Shown: positions 33,998 through 42,268 of the stretch, in pieces
How the letters are laid out: the number at the start of each line of letters is the position of its first letter
Position numbering within the stretch: position 1 is the first letter of the stretch
NCBI GenBank assembly: GCA_963790095.1
Contig: CAWBNO010000022.1
Span: forward strand, 186,001 to 250,000
Source of the DNA: JAAXQD01 sp963790095
GTDB lineage: Bacteria > Desulfobacterota > Desulfobacteria > Desulfobacterales > UBA11574
Direction: 5' to 3'
Length of the DNA: 64,000 nucleotides
The notes under the pieces: generated by a model
Seen by the model: the letters and a program-made list of their open reading frames with translations, nothing else
Database searches by the model: none
What the model was told of the DNA's origin: nothing
Made by a program: the position numbers and the translations under genes

Positions 33998-34729
33998 TTA
34001 AACTTCCCTGCGACCCACCGGACACACATGAATGCACATCCCACAAACCTTGACGCCTGTAACCTTATCTTTTAGGTGGCTGCGATAATCTATACAGCGT
34101 TGAACGTCAAAACGCGCCTCGCGAGATTCCGATGGATCAAAAGGGCGTCCCGTAAAGGCATTTGGAGGACAGGCTTCCACGCATTTTTGGCATTCACCGC
34201 ACTGATCGGGAATTGGGCTGTCCGGCGCTAAAAGGGCATCGGTCAAAACCGTAACCCAACGCACTCGGGGCCCGAGTTCCGGCGTGATCAGGAGACAACT
34301 CGGGCCAATCCAACCCAGTCCCGCAAGCCTTGCAGACAGTTTGTGGGAAAAAAGCCCCCGAACTTTTTTGCTGTCAATGGTATCTGAAGCAGGGATAAGG
34401 AGTGTCTGGAAACCATTCGAATTTAAGATGGAACTGAGATGCAGCGCCATCCGATCCAAAGATTGGTTAACCGTATAATAAAGGTAATCATACGTCCGCG
34501 CCACGCCGACTTCTTTGTGGCGATATAATTGATCGACAATGCCATCGTTCAGTCCGATGCCCAAAGAAATAGAACGAGGGAAGGCTGCCAGAAAATCACC
34601 GCCTTGTTCCACGATGGTCTCCTGAACGCTGGTCAGGTCGGCCACACCGAAAAACCGAGCCCCCATGTCCATGCCCCGATTCTCGAGTTGCCCACGCATC
34701 AACTTCAGTAGTTCTATTTTCATTTCCAT
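33998..34729 (-). CDS. Epoxyqueuosine-reductase-like double [4Fe-4S] protein
   Basis: 243 residues. The C-terminal third has two cluster-binding sets: 'CGECQKCVEACPPNAF' (CxxCxxCxxxCP) and 'CGMCIHVCPVGR', plus an extra Cys in 'VQRCIDYR'. The N-terminal part ('GADLTSVQE-like' start 'FFGVADLTSVQ', 'AISLGIGL-type' 'SISLGIGLNDGIVD') and 'RLAGLGWIGPSCLLITPELG' match the QueG-like fold. QueG itself is longer and binds cobalamin; this shorter form is common in strict anaerobes and its substrate is unknown. It may form an operon with nadE. Confidence 0.82.
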   Translation of the reverse strand: MEMKIELLKLMRGQLENRGMDMGARFFGVADLTSVQETIVEQGGDFLAAFPRSISLGIGLNDGIVDQLYRHKEVGVARTYDYLYYTVNQSLDRMALHLSSILNSNGFQTLLIPASDTIDSKKVRGLFSHKLSARLAGLGWIGPSCLLITPELGPRVRWVTVLTDALLAPDSPIPDQCGECQKCVEACPPNAFTGRPFDPSESREARFDVQRCIDYRSHLKDKVTGVKVCGMCIHVCPVGRREV

Positions 34730-34794
34730 ATTTTCTCAAAATAAACGATTGGATAGCTTTTAGGCAAAAATAAATACTTTATACAATAATTGAA

Positions 34795-35349
34795 TTAGGT
34801 AACCAGATTTTTTCCAATTTCCTTTGCTTTTTCAAGCAGGTCTGTCTGCTGAAGAATATCGTTCTGGTCCCTCGTTCCAGTGGCCACCATCGTGCCCTTG
34901 ACATCGTAGTGCAAAAATGAAAACAGCTTTTCAAGATATTCAAAGTAAACTTCGAAGGTCTGTTCATCCGGGTTGCCCTGGGTGAAGACCATAAACACAC
35001 GTTTCTTTCCTTTTAAGCGACTCGTGAAATCCGGTTTGATAAACGGTACGAGACGATCCATAAAAAGCTTTGTTTGTCCGGATACTTGCCACATATAGAC
35101 GGGTGAGCCGAGGATGATTGCATCCGAGGACTGTATCTCCCCATGCAGCAGCTGCATGTCATCTTCAGTAACACACGTGCCAGTTTCTCTGCAGCTGAAA
35201 CATCCCAGGCAGAGAGAGATATTCATTTTAGCAAGCTTATAAAACTTTGTATCGGCACCTTTTTCTGTGGCGCCGCCAAGAATCGCTTTGACAAGTTTTT
35301 CAGTGTTTCCGTTCTTTCTCGGACTTCCTTCCAACCCCAATACTTTCAC
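34795..35349 (-). CDS. Flavodoxin-fold NADPH-dependent FMN reductase / iron-sulfur flavoprotein-like
   Basis: Flavodoxin-like protein with the FMN phosphate loop 'GLEGSPRKNGNTEKLV' and 'ILGSPVYMWQVSGQTKLFMDR'. A compact Cys set 'CLGCFSCRETGTC' near residue 50 is the cluster motif of archaeal and bacterial iron-sulfur flavoproteins, which pass electrons in anaerobes. I start at the GTG 35349 ('VKVLGLEG'), which has 'cggagg' upstream; a longer frame to 35415 adds an unconserved tail. Single minus-strand gene 65 bases upstream of the ferredoxin-type gene. Cytoplasmic. Confidence 0.85.
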   Translation of the reverse strand: MKVLGLEGSPRKNGNTEKLVKAILGGATEKGADTKFYKLAKMNISLCLGCFSCRETGTCVTEDDMQLLHGEIQSSDAIILGSPVYMWQVSGQTKLFMDRLVPFIKPDFTSRLKGKKRVFMVFTQGNPDEQTFEVYFEYLEKLFSFLHYDVKGTMVATGTRDQNDILQQTDLLEKAKEIGKNLVT

Positions 35350-35415
35350 TGTAATCTTTTCCTCCGTATGCGTATTTTTTCCTACACTACCTTCATCAGA
35401 CTTGAGCGTCAACAA

Positions 35416-35878
35416 TGAAAATCGACCCAGACCTCAATACCGAGCACCTTACGAAAATCCAGAGCCCACATCAACCATGTTTTATAACGTCTTCACTTTT
35501 AAATTTTTTAATCGATCAGAAAATACGGGTTGCCTTTGGCAATGCCTTCTCCACGAAAACCGATTGGCTCATTGCCTGACCAATAGTTGAGTTTGAACAG
35601 CCAGCGGAAAATTCAATTATAAATTTTAGTTGACCGATCAACGCTATGCCATTAATATAACATAATTATTCTTGATCTGCAGCAGGAAGCCCATTTCCCG
35701 CAGCTTGGCCGACCAAAATAAAGATCTTGTTTCACAAAGGCTGCAATGAGTTTCCGTTAAATAACTTCTCGGTATAATAAAGATAAGTAAATTTTACGGA
35801 TCGATTTTGATTGATTTAATTTGAATCTATGTTGTCTTAGATCGTCTTATCCCGACGGCCCAACCCAAGGATGGCACC
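35416..35878. other. Intergenic stretch between divergent genes
   Basis: No gene seen. It separates the flavoprotein (minus) and the sigma-54 activator (plus). I found no convincing -24/-12 element. Confidence 0.4.
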
Positions 35879-37294
35879 ATGGCCGAAAAATTGACCTACA
35901 AGGAATTGGCCCAAAAGGTTAAAGCCTTAGAAAAAAAACTTGCTAAATTGGAGCAGGACAAGGAAACGATTCTTAAGAGAAAAGCAAGGTTCAAAGAAGT
36001 CGAGCACCTCGCCAGTTTAGGACATTGGGAGCTGGATCTGGTGACCAATTCACTATATTGGTCTGATGAAATTTACCGAATTTTTGACCTGGATCCCGAA
36101 GGGTTTGATGCTACCTATGAATCTTTTCTGGAGATCGTACACCCCGACGACCGAAAATTCGTACACAAGGCTTTCTCAGAGTCCATAAAAAATAGAACCG
36201 ACTATGACATTGTTCACCGTCTCCTGCTCAAAGACGGCAGGATTAAATACGTACATGAAAAATGTCAGACCATTTACGACACGGACGGCAGCCCCTCTCG
36301 ATCCATCGGTACCGTACAAGACATCACCCGGCAAAAGAAAGAAGCCCATAGCTTTTCAGGAATTATCGGTCGTGATGCCAACATGCTGGAACTGTTCGAA
36401 ACCATACGGCAGGTTGCAGATGTCGATATCCCCATACTCATTCAGGGAGAAAGCGGCACGGGAAAGGAGCTGATCGCCAGAGCCATCCACAATGAAGGTC
36501 CCCGTTCGGACAAACCCTTTGTGCCGGTCAACTGTGGAGCGCTGCCCGAAGGACTGCTGGAAAGCGAACTGTTTGGACACGTAAAAGGTGCTTTTACCGG
36601 AGCGGTGCGAAACAGAAAAGGCCGTTTTGAAATGGCCCAGGGCGGCACCCTGTTTCTGGACGAGGTAGCAGACCTGTCGAAGATGGTTCAGGCCAAATTG
36701 CTGCGGGTCCTTCAAGAAGGCACCTTTGAACAAGTGGGTAGCGAAAAAACCCTTTTAGCGGACGTACGCATCATCAGCGCCGCCAACCGTGTGCTGAAAA
36801 GCGAAATGGAAAAAGGACGTTTTCGGGATGATCTGTACTACCGCCTCAGCGTTGTTCCCATTCACCTGCCCCCGCTGAGAGAAAGGAAAAACGACATCCC
36901 TCTGTTAGTTGAAAATTTCCTTAAAAAAGCTCCGGTAGAAGGGCTTCGCACCGAAGGAATCTCCAATAGCGCCCTCGCAGCTATGGTTGACTATCCCTGG
37001 CCGGGAAACATCCGTGAACTTCAAAGCGCCATCCGATATTCACTGATAAAGTCAAAAGGCCGAATCATTCAGCCCGGTCACCTTCCCATCGAATTGAGGG
37101 AAATGAAAGTCAAGCCGTCTTCCCGGGGACCTTTTCGGAAACTCGACCCAAGACGTGTCAAAGATGCCCTGCTCCGGAGTGGCGGGAACAAGGCCAAGGC
37201 CGCTAGATTTTTGGGCGTTGGGCGCGCCACCCTTTACCGTTTCCTGGCGGCTTTTCCGGATGTCTCCTCAAACATCTCCGAATCTGAACGTTGA
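35879..37294 (+). CDS. Sigma-54-dependent transcriptional activator with PAS domain
   Basis: 471 residues. Residues 1-35 form a Lys/Glu coiled coil. Residues 40-150 form a PAS fold ('LGHWELDLVTNSLYWSDEIY', 'HPDDRKFV', 'IGTVQDITRQKK'). Residues 160-390 form the AAA+ domain with Walker A 'GESGTGKELIARAIH', the sigma-54 contact loop 'GAFTGA', Walker B 'GGTLFLDEVADL' and the arginine-finger region 'FRDDLYYRLSVVP'. Residues 430-465 form a Fis-type helix-turn-helix ('NKAKAARFLGVGRATLYRFL'). It should activate sigma-54 promoters upon a PAS-sensed signal. Its targets are not visible; no kinase partner is adjacent. Confidence 0.95.
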   Translation: MAEKLTYKELAQKVKALEKKLAKLEQDKETILKRKARFKEVEHLASLGHWELDLVTNSLYWSDEIYRIFDLDPEGFDATYESFLEIVHPDDRKFVHKAFSESIKNRTDYDIVHRLLLKDGRIKYVHEKCQTIYDTDGSPSRSIGTVQDITRQKKEAHSFSGIIGRDANMLELFETIRQVADVDIPILIQGESGTGKELIARAIHNEGPRSDKPFVPVNCGALPEGLLESELFGHVKGAFTGAVRNRKGRFEMAQGGTLFLDEVADLSKMVQAKLLRVLQEGTFEQVGSEKTLLADVRIISAANRVLKSEMEKGRFRDDLYYRLSVVPIHLPPLRERKNDIPLLVENFLKKAPVEGLRTEGISNSALAAMVDYPWPGNIRELQSAIRYSLIKSKGRIIQPGHLPIELREMKVKPSSRGPFRKLDPRRVKDALLRSGGNKAKAARFLGVGRATLYRFLAAFPDVSSNISESER

Positions 37295-37400
37295 TTTGTC
37301 ATTGTAGCTGGATATAATTAGTTACCAACAGGGAGTTTACTCAATGTCGAACAATTAATGAACCCCTTAACCAAAATCGAACGTCTTGGGTATGAAGATC

Positions 37401-38012
37401 CTATGGACGGCGTTTGGATCCTGGGCCGCGAAATTTTTGGAGGATTTGCTCTTTTTCCTCTGGAGGCAACGCGTTCCATTCTCGAAGCTTTTCCCGGGTT
37501 CGTTCCCGTTCTTCCGGAGGGAGCTTTTGCCATTGCTGAAAGCGCTCCTGCATGAGTTCACGTTCTTCGGAAGGAAGCTGCTTCCACTTCTCCATGCGCT
37601 GGCGCAAGAGTTGCTGTCTCTCCTCGGGCATCGACCGCCATTGCTGATATTTTCTCTTGAGCATCTTTTTTTCTTCAGGAGATAATTTCTTATAGCCTCT
37701 ATTGTAATTTTTTGCCTGAAGAAGAAATTGTCTCCCCTGGTCTGGTGGAGGGGAAGTTGTTTGGCGTTCCCGGTAATCGATAAACTGCCCATGGTTTGGC
37801 GGACTCTCTTTGTAGGTCTTTTGTGTTCTAAATTGCGGAGCCTCTCCGTTATACTTTTTCGACCGGCTAAAGCTTAAAGTTGGAGAAAAGAGGCGCATTA
37901 TAAATACAAAAGCTAAAACAAGCGTCAACGGCTTCAAGTATTTAAACGACCTGTATCTGTTTTTCATCATCGTCGATAAATCCAGAGTATTTTTAATCCC
38001 GAACATACTCAT
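37401..38012 (-). CDS. DUF3106 family protein
   Basis: 203 residues with one N-terminal hydrophobic helix (about 25-43, 'YLKPLTLVLAFVFIMRLF') and a C-terminal series of helical repeats of the form Trp-x-x-Leu-Pro-x-Glu-Glu-Arg: 'WRSMPEERQQLLRQRMEKW', 'WKQLPSEERELMQERFQQW', 'WQKLPPEERERTREKLREW' and 'WNALPPEEKEQILQKF'. This is the DUF3106 pattern, probably periplasmic. It follows the anti-sigma gene after 12 bases, and the sigma, anti-sigma and DUF3106 trio is a recurring set, so a role in envelope stress sensing is likely. Confidence 0.85.
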   Translation of the reverse strand: MSMFGIKNTLDLSTMMKNRYRSFKYLKPLTLVLAFVFIMRLFSPTLSFSRSKKYNGEAPQFRTQKTYKESPPNHGQFIDYRERQTTSPPPDQGRQFLLQAKNYNRGYKKLSPEEKKMLKRKYQQWRSMPEERQQLLRQRMEKWKQLPSEERELMQERFQQWQKLPPEERERTREKLREWNALPPEEKEQILQKFRGPGSKRRP

Positions 38013-38024
38013 GTGAAATGGACC

Positions 38025-38537
38025 TCATATGGTGGCGTTTTTTCTACCCATCACTTGGTCCAATTTTTCGAGGGTATCCATCTCTTCCAATAAATCCAGG
38101 TTTTCGAGAATGTCAATATTGTTGACGATCATTTTCTCTTCCACCCCGGCGTCCGAGGCTATCTTAACCGTTGGTGTATGTTGAATCCCCCTTATGCCGA
38201 ACCACCCAAAGGCCACGACCAACATCCCGCACACAGCCGCCACATGCAGGGGTTTGATATACCCTGCCAAAAACGGATTTCGCCACCACCCCCTGTGGTG
38301 TTTCTCCCCGAGTTTCTCTGAAACGGCGGTACGGAGTGCCCGGGCGCTCTCACGGGAAAGCGACGCTTCCGGCATGGATTCCTTTATATTTTCGAGCAGA
38401 TGGATCAGACGTTTTCGCTCCTGCAAACAGGCTTCGCATGTGGATAGGTGATTCTCCCATTTAAGCTGTTCTTCAGGACCCAACTCCCTGTACACCTCCA
38501 ACCAGAGTGTCTCTTGCCAATGGCGACAATTTTTCAT
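38025..38537 (-). CDS. Anti-sigma factor with zinc-finger domain
   Basis: 170-residue membrane-bound anti-sigma factor. The N-terminal cytoplasmic domain carries the ZAS motif His-x3-Cys-x2-Cys in 'HLSTCEACLQERKRL'. One transmembrane helix lies at about 90-108 ('VAAVCGMLVVAFGWFGI'), leaving a periplasmic tail rich in Leu/Asp/Glu ('NIDILENLDLLEEMDTLEKL'). I choose the ATG at 38537 ('MKNCRHW') because 'ggaggt' lies 7 bases upstream and overlaps the sigma stop. It should hold the neighbouring ECF sigma factor inactive until an envelope signal releases it. Confidence 0.9.
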   Translation of the reverse strand: MKNCRHWQETLWLEVYRELGPEEQLKWENHLSTCEACLQERKRLIHLLENIKESMPEASLSRESARALRTAVSEKLGEKHHRGWWRNPFLAGYIKPLHVAAVCGMLVVAFGWFGIRGIQHTPTVKIASDAGVEEKMIVNNIDILENLDLLEEMDTLEKLDQVMGRKNATI

Positions 38538-38548
38538 ACACACACCTC

Positions 38549-39145
38549 CTATGGCTGGACCCAATCCTGTAAAGCATCTCTCAAAAAATGGGTGGCGCGG
38601 AAGAGATGACTCTTGACCGTTCCCTCGGCCGATCCCATTATCTGAGCGATTTCTCGTATTTTCATCCCATGGAGCACTTTTAACTGAAAAATGACACGCT
38701 GTTTTTCAGGGAGCGTCTCCAAGGCCTCACTGATTTCCTGGGCAAGCTGTTTGCCCCTTAATGCCGTCATAGGATTATTTTTTACCCCCGGGTCCGGATA
38801 ATCTTCATCCATCGCTTTTGAATCTGATCGCCCCCCCCGGTCACGCCGCCAAAATGTAAATATACTCTCCCATCTTTTACGGCGGCGTCGACTGTCTAAA
38901 CACGTATTTACGAGAATGCGGTAAAACCAGGTATAAAAAGACGATTTTCCTCGAAAGTTATTTAAACTCCGGAAAGCACGCAGAAAGGCTTCTTGGGTAA
39001 GTTCTTGGGCTTCTTCGCTGTCCCCGGAGCACATGTTGTAAGCGATAGCATATGCTTTTTCCTGATACCGTCGGACAAGAATTTCAAAAGCCGACGGATC
39101 ATCATGCTGCGCCCGAGCAACCAACTCTTTATCTTCCAATGACAT
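38549..39145 (-). CDS. ECF (RpoE-type) RNA polymerase sigma factor
   Basis: Group 4 sigma factor of about 198 residues. Region 2: 'ILVRRYQEKAYAIAYNMC', 'EAQELTQEAFLRAFRSLNNF' and 'SFYTWFYRILVNTCLDSRRR'. Region 4: 'LPEKQRVIFQLKVLHGMKIR', 'EIAQIMGSAEGTVKSHLFRA'. The linker contains a long acidic-basic insert ('RRDRGGRSDSKAMDEDYPD'). I start at the ATG 39145 ('MSLEDKELV'); the frame is open to 39217, where 'agaggagg' has no ordinary start behind it, so the N-terminus is unsure. It is first in the sigma, anti-sigma, DUF3106 group and probably autoregulated. Confidence 0.92.
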   Translation of the reverse strand: MSLEDKELVARAQHDDPSAFEILVRRYQEKAYAIAYNMCSGDSEEAQELTQEAFLRAFRSLNNFRGKSSFYTWFYRILVNTCLDSRRRRKRWESIFTFWRRDRGGRSDSKAMDEDYPDPGVKNNPMTALRGKQLAQEISEALETLPEKQRVIFQLKVLHGMKIREIAQIMGSAEGTVKSHLFRATHFLRDALQDWVQP

Positions 39146-39217
39146 AAGGGGGGCATCCCGTTCGGCTATTGGGTGCCGTCCTCCTCTATTTACCGCTCTT
39201 GCCCCACTATTATACAA

Positions 39218-39575
39218 AAGCCAATCTCCAAATCAAATGCCCCGCTGACGGATCTTCTCTCCTCAGAAACGACAAGGCCCTGGTACGGATCGGCCCAGAT
39301 AAATCAAAAAAATTTTATTAAGGGAGTGATGTCTAACAGTTAACCCACTATTTACCTTAAGTTATCTTGCAGTGCAAGTGATAATCCAGGCCAAACTGCT
39401 CTGTCGAGCATTGACTCGATTCATGTTTCAACTCAATTTAGATTTTTATTTCATATTTTTAGACGCTTATACGGCAAAAAGGTTTACACGGCAGGCACTC
39501 GGTTTTGGCTTCGATCCCAATCTGACTTAACGCTTTGAAATACTTTTGTATTTTTTTTTAGAAACCCTATGTATC
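39218..39575. other. Intergenic stretch between divergent sigma and OmpA-like genes
   Basis: No gene seen. It should hold the promoter of the sigma-factor group; no ECF-type -35 'GAACTT' was identified with confidence. Confidence 0.4.
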
Positions 39576-39604
39576 TTGACACATAACTCTCATTTTAGTA
39601 TACA
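39576..39604 (+). promoter_or_regulatory. Sigma-70 promoter of the OmpA-like lipoprotein gene
   Basis: -35 TTGACA (39576-39581), 17-base spacer, -10 TATACA (39599-39604). Transcription would start near 39611, leaving a leader of about 50 bases before the ATG at 39660. Confidence 0.75.
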
Positions 39605-39659
39605 TTACACACAAAAAAACAGAATGTCGATAATCACCTATAAGTTTAGGAGCTGTACC

Positions 39660-40304
39660 ATGAAAAGAACAATATCCTTAGTTGCATGTCTGGCACTTCT
39701 TACAGTTATTTTTTCCTGTGCAGGGACGACCAACAAAGAAAAAGGTGCAAAAACAGGTGTTTTAGCCGGCGCTGCCGGTGGTGCCTTGCTCGGTCAAGCC
39801 ATTGGAAGAAACACAACAGCGACACTGGTCGGGGCCGGAATCGGCGCTGCCGTGGGTGGGCTCGCCGGTCACCAAATCGGTGCCTACATGGACAGGCAGG
39901 AGCAAGAGTTGAGGGATGCCATGGCTCAAAATGACGCCGTCAGTATCCAGAGAACACAGGATGTTTTGACTGCGACGTTCAAGTCTGAATCCTTTTTTGG
40001 CTTTGACTCTTCGACCCTCGAACCCGGTGCCTACACCGAAATGGACAGAGTCGCCGGCATACTCAACAAATATCCCCAGACCACCATCCGGGTGGAGGGG
40101 CATACCGATTCAAAGGGTTCCGAAGCTTACAATCAAACCCTGTCTGAAAAACGGGCGTTGTCGGTGAAAAATGCATTGGTACAAAAGGGAGTCGATCCGG
40201 CAAGAATTCAGACCGTAGGCTACGGAGAATCACAGCCCATCTCTTCGAATGATGCCATGAACAGACGGGTGAGTATTGTCATTACACCGATCAAGAGCGG
40301 ATAA
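39660..40304 (+). CDS. OmpA-family lipoprotein with glycine zipper
   Basis: 214-residue outer-membrane lipoprotein. Signal peptide with lipobox 'IFSC' at about residue 20. Residues 28-75 form a glycine-zipper segment ('GVLAGAAGGALLGQAIG', 'GAGIGAAVGGLAGHQIG'). Residues about 110-210 form an OmpA-type peptidoglycan-binding domain ('FFGFDSSTLEPGAYTEMDRV', 'IRVEGHTDSKGS', 'ALVQKGVDPARIQTVGYGES', 'MNRRVSIVI'). It tethers the outer membrane to the cell wall. The ATG at 39660 is preceded by 'aggagctgtacc'; the open frame further upstream lies in the leader. Closest in layout to YiaD-type proteins. Confidence 0.93.
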   Translation: MKRTISLVACLALLTVIFSCAGTTNKEKGAKTGVLAGAAGGALLGQAIGRNTTATLVGAGIGAAVGGLAGHQIGAYMDRQEQELRDAMAQNDAVSIQRTQDVLTATFKSESFFGFDSSTLEPGAYTEMDRVAGILNKYPQTTIRVEGHTDSKGSEAYNQTLSEKRALSVKNALVQKGVDPARIQTVGYGESQPISSNDAMNRRVSIVITPIKSG

Positions 40305-40310
40305 AATATA

Positions 40311-40440
40311 CGCCGTCTCAAAAATCAACGCCCACGGGCTGAGTATCGAACCGTCTAAAAGGCGCACATACTAAACGTATGCTGCGCTTTTTTGCGGTCC
40401 GGGTCTTGCTCGAGCGCGGTGGACTATTTTTGACGCAGCG
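40311..40440. repeat. Imperfect palindromic element between convergent genes
   Basis: Outer arms 'cgccgtctcaaaaat' (near 40311) and 'atttttgacgcagcg' (near 40425) are imperfect inverted repeats. The centre contains 'gcgcacatactaaacgtatg' then 'ctgcgc', itself a palindrome. The centre resembles the palindromic core of repeat family A ('ggcgtactaaatgtacgcc'). It lies between the ends of the OmpA-like gene and the receiver gene. Confidence 0.5.
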
Positions 40441-40448
40441 TCATTGCT

Positions 40449-40826
40449 TCAAACAACAAAGGTTTCCACAACCTTAAAGAGGTCATTTACCCCCACAGGT
40501 TTGGCAAGGAACGCATCTGCCCCTAAGTCCCTGGCCGATGACTCATGGGCGGGATCGGCGGACATCAGAAGGCACTTTTTCTCCGGATATTTTTTTTTGA
40601 ATTTGGAAAGGAGTTCAAAGCCGCTCAGACCGGAAACATCGATTCCGGAAATAATAATGTCCAGACTCCCGTGATCCTCCATGTATTGCCACGCCGCCAG
40701 ACCGCTGTCGAAACTTAGAACATCCCTGTTAACACAATACATTAAAACAGTGACGATAAAATCTCGGGCCAGCAAATCATCATCGATCACCGCTATTTTT
40801 ACATTTGGAATACTGACCTGGCTCAC
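40449..40826 (-). CDS. Receiver-domain protein lacking the phospho-acceptor Asp
   Basis: 125-residue single receiver domain without output domain. The acidic pocket 'AVIDDDLLARDF' (residues 12-22), the Ser switch in 'CLLMSADPA' and the Lys in 'AFLAKPVGV' are present. In the phosphorylation strand 'DIIISGIDVSGLSG', however, the position normally held by Asp is Gly61. An Asp two residues later (D63) is out of register. It may be a pseudo-receiver that works without phosphorylation, or it may use D63. It overlaps the stop of the upstream gene by 4 bases, so the two proteins are likely made together. Confidence 0.85.
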   Translation of the reverse strand: MSQVSIPNVKIAVIDDDLLARDFIVTVLMYCVNRDVLSFDSGLAAWQYMEDHGSLDIIISGIDVSGLSGFELLSKFKKKYPEKKCLLMSADPAHESSARDLGADAFLAKPVGVNDLFKVVETFVV

Positions 40827-41263
40827 GCTACTTTTAGGAAGTTCATGTCTTTGATGTGGAAGTTGAATATCAGCGTTTCGCAGATGCTGTTCAAATTGTC
40901 TTGAAGGGCCTTTTTCCTGAACTGCCCTTTCAGCCGATTTTCTGCCAAAGCTTTCGCCATCACTGCGAGAAGCTGGGTTCTCTGATGAAAGATATACGCG
41001 TCGTTCATATCCCCCGGCGAGTCAGTCCCGGATTGTGTCCTGGAACCCTCGTTTGTTATGGCCGCTATTTCACTGGACAGCTTCAGAGATTGATAAAAAA
41101 CAAAGCGGGCATTTTCTAGGATGGCTTGCTTTCGATATTCCCCGATAGGGCAGTCTTTTAAATACGCCTTGGTCATGATGATAAGAAGTTTCAATCGCGA
41201 TGAAAAAATATCCTCGTTGGACATGCTTTTCATCTCCCGGGGCGCCGGCCCAAATCTAATCAT
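40823..41263 (-). CDS. Internally duplicated helical protein coupled to the receiver
   Basis: 146 residues; I do not recognise a family. Two similar helical segments are visible: 'SRLKLLIIMTKAYLKDC' with 'GEYRKQAILENARFVFYQSL', and 'QRTQLLAVMAKALAENR' with 'GQFRKKALQDNLNSICETL'. This is an internal duplication of about 45 residues. I start at the ATG 41263 ('MIRFGPAP'), which has 'aaaagga' upstream; the longer frame to 41305 lacks a site. No membrane segment. Four-base overlap with the receiver gene suggests a functional pair, perhaps the receiver's binding partner. Confidence 0.6.
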   Translation of the reverse strand: MIRFGPAPREMKSMSNEDIFSSRLKLLIIMTKAYLKDCPIGEYRKQAILENARFVFYQSLKLSSEIAAITNEGSRTQSGTDSPGDMNDAYIFHQRTQLLAVMAKALAENRLKGQFRKKALQDNLNSICETLIFNFHIKDMNFLKVA

Positions 41264-41371
41264 GACGTGTCCTTTTTTAGGGATGAATGGGAAGATTTTT
41301 AGCATCCACTTTGAAGTTCTTTATTTCTAACCTATGAGGATGTGGTTGTCAACAGATGTTTTCCAGGAATA

Positions 41372-42067
41372 TTAAGGCAATAAGCCCTTTTTTTCTTTTT
41401 CCGTCAGATAGCGCCAGTCTCCCACGGGAAGTCTTCTCAGCACAATATTCGAAATCCGTATCCGTTTTAATCTCGTAACGTGGTTTCCCACTTTTCGAAC
41501 CATTCGCCTTATCTGTCTGTTCTTTCCTTCCTTGAGCACGATGCGAAAACGTCTGGGGGAGATTTTTTTAATCTCTGCAGATCTTGTTTTTGTTCCCATC
41601 ATCGGCATACCTTTGGAAATATTATTTAGCGAACCATCGGTTATCGGCTTTGACACCGTTACATCGTATTCCTTCTCGTGATCAAAGGAAGGATGCGATA
41701 ACCGGTGATGAAGACTTCCATCATTGGTCAGAATTAACAGTCCGGTGGAGTCCTTGTCGAGTCGGCCCACGGGATAAATTCGCTGAGGAACGTTAATAAG
41801 GTCCATCACGGTCTTGTCTTCGGGCTGGCTGCAACTTGTTACATATCCTTTCGGCTTGTTGAGGACAATATATACCGGATCATTTTTCAGGGTTACCGTC
41901 CTGCCCTTGAATTCAACACGATCTTTCTCCGGGTCGATCTTTGTGCCGAGTTCCGTAACGACCGTGTCGTTGACACGGACAAGCCCTGCCTGGATATACG
42001 TCTCTCCCTTCCGCCTCGAACAGATGCCGGCTTCTGATAGAAATTTTTGCAAACGCATCAAAGGCAT
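41372..42067 (-). CDS. Pseudouridine synthase, RsuA/RluB/RluE/RluF family
   Basis: 231-residue RNA pseudouridine synthase. An N-terminal S4 RNA-binding domain ('RLQKFLSEAGICSRRKGETY', 'LVRVNDTVVTELG') is followed by the catalytic domain with the Asp motif 'YPVGRLDKDSTGLLILTNDG'. Later 'KEGKNRQIRRMVRKVG' is family-typical. It modifies uridine in 16S or 23S rRNA; RluB (23S U2605) is the most likely counterpart, but the sub-family cannot be fixed without a tree. Single minus-strand gene, next to a long repeat on its upstream side. Confidence 0.93.
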   Translation of the reverse strand: MPLMRLQKFLSEAGICSRRKGETYIQAGLVRVNDTVVTELGTKIDPEKDRVEFKGRTVTLKNDPVYIVLNKPKGYVTSCSQPEDKTVMDLINVPQRIYPVGRLDKDSTGLLILTNDGSLHHRLSHPSFDHEKEYDVTVSKPITDGSLNNISKGMPMMGTKTRSAEIKKISPRRFRIVLKEGKNRQIRRMVRKVGNHVTRLKRIRISNIVLRRLPVGDWRYLTEKEKKGLLP

Positions 42068-42073
42068 GGTTCC

Positions 42074-42268
42074 AAATTAATTGGTGTCCATCCGTAATTG
42101 TAAAATGGACACGTTGCGTTTCCAATTCATAAATGAGCAATTTTTGTTCGGATCAAGGTCGCACAAGGGTTTTCGGCGAGGCATACTCCCTGTATGCCGC
42201 AGCCGGAAACCCGCGGAGAACGCAGATCCGGGCAAAAAGGGCCATTTATGGATGGAAACTAATTAGGA
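42074..42268 (+). repeat. Dispersed repeat family A, copy 2 (most complete)
   Basis: About 195 bases with terminal inverted repeats: 'aattaattggtgtccatcc' on the left and 'ggatggaaactaattagg' on the right. The inner 150 bases match 5886-6035. A second inner pair 'cataaatg/catttatg' and the palindrome 'ggcatactccctgtatgcc' allow one long hairpin. The right edge overlaps the argJ stop codon (42263-42265), just as copy 1 overlaps the hemL stop. Confidence 0.85.
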
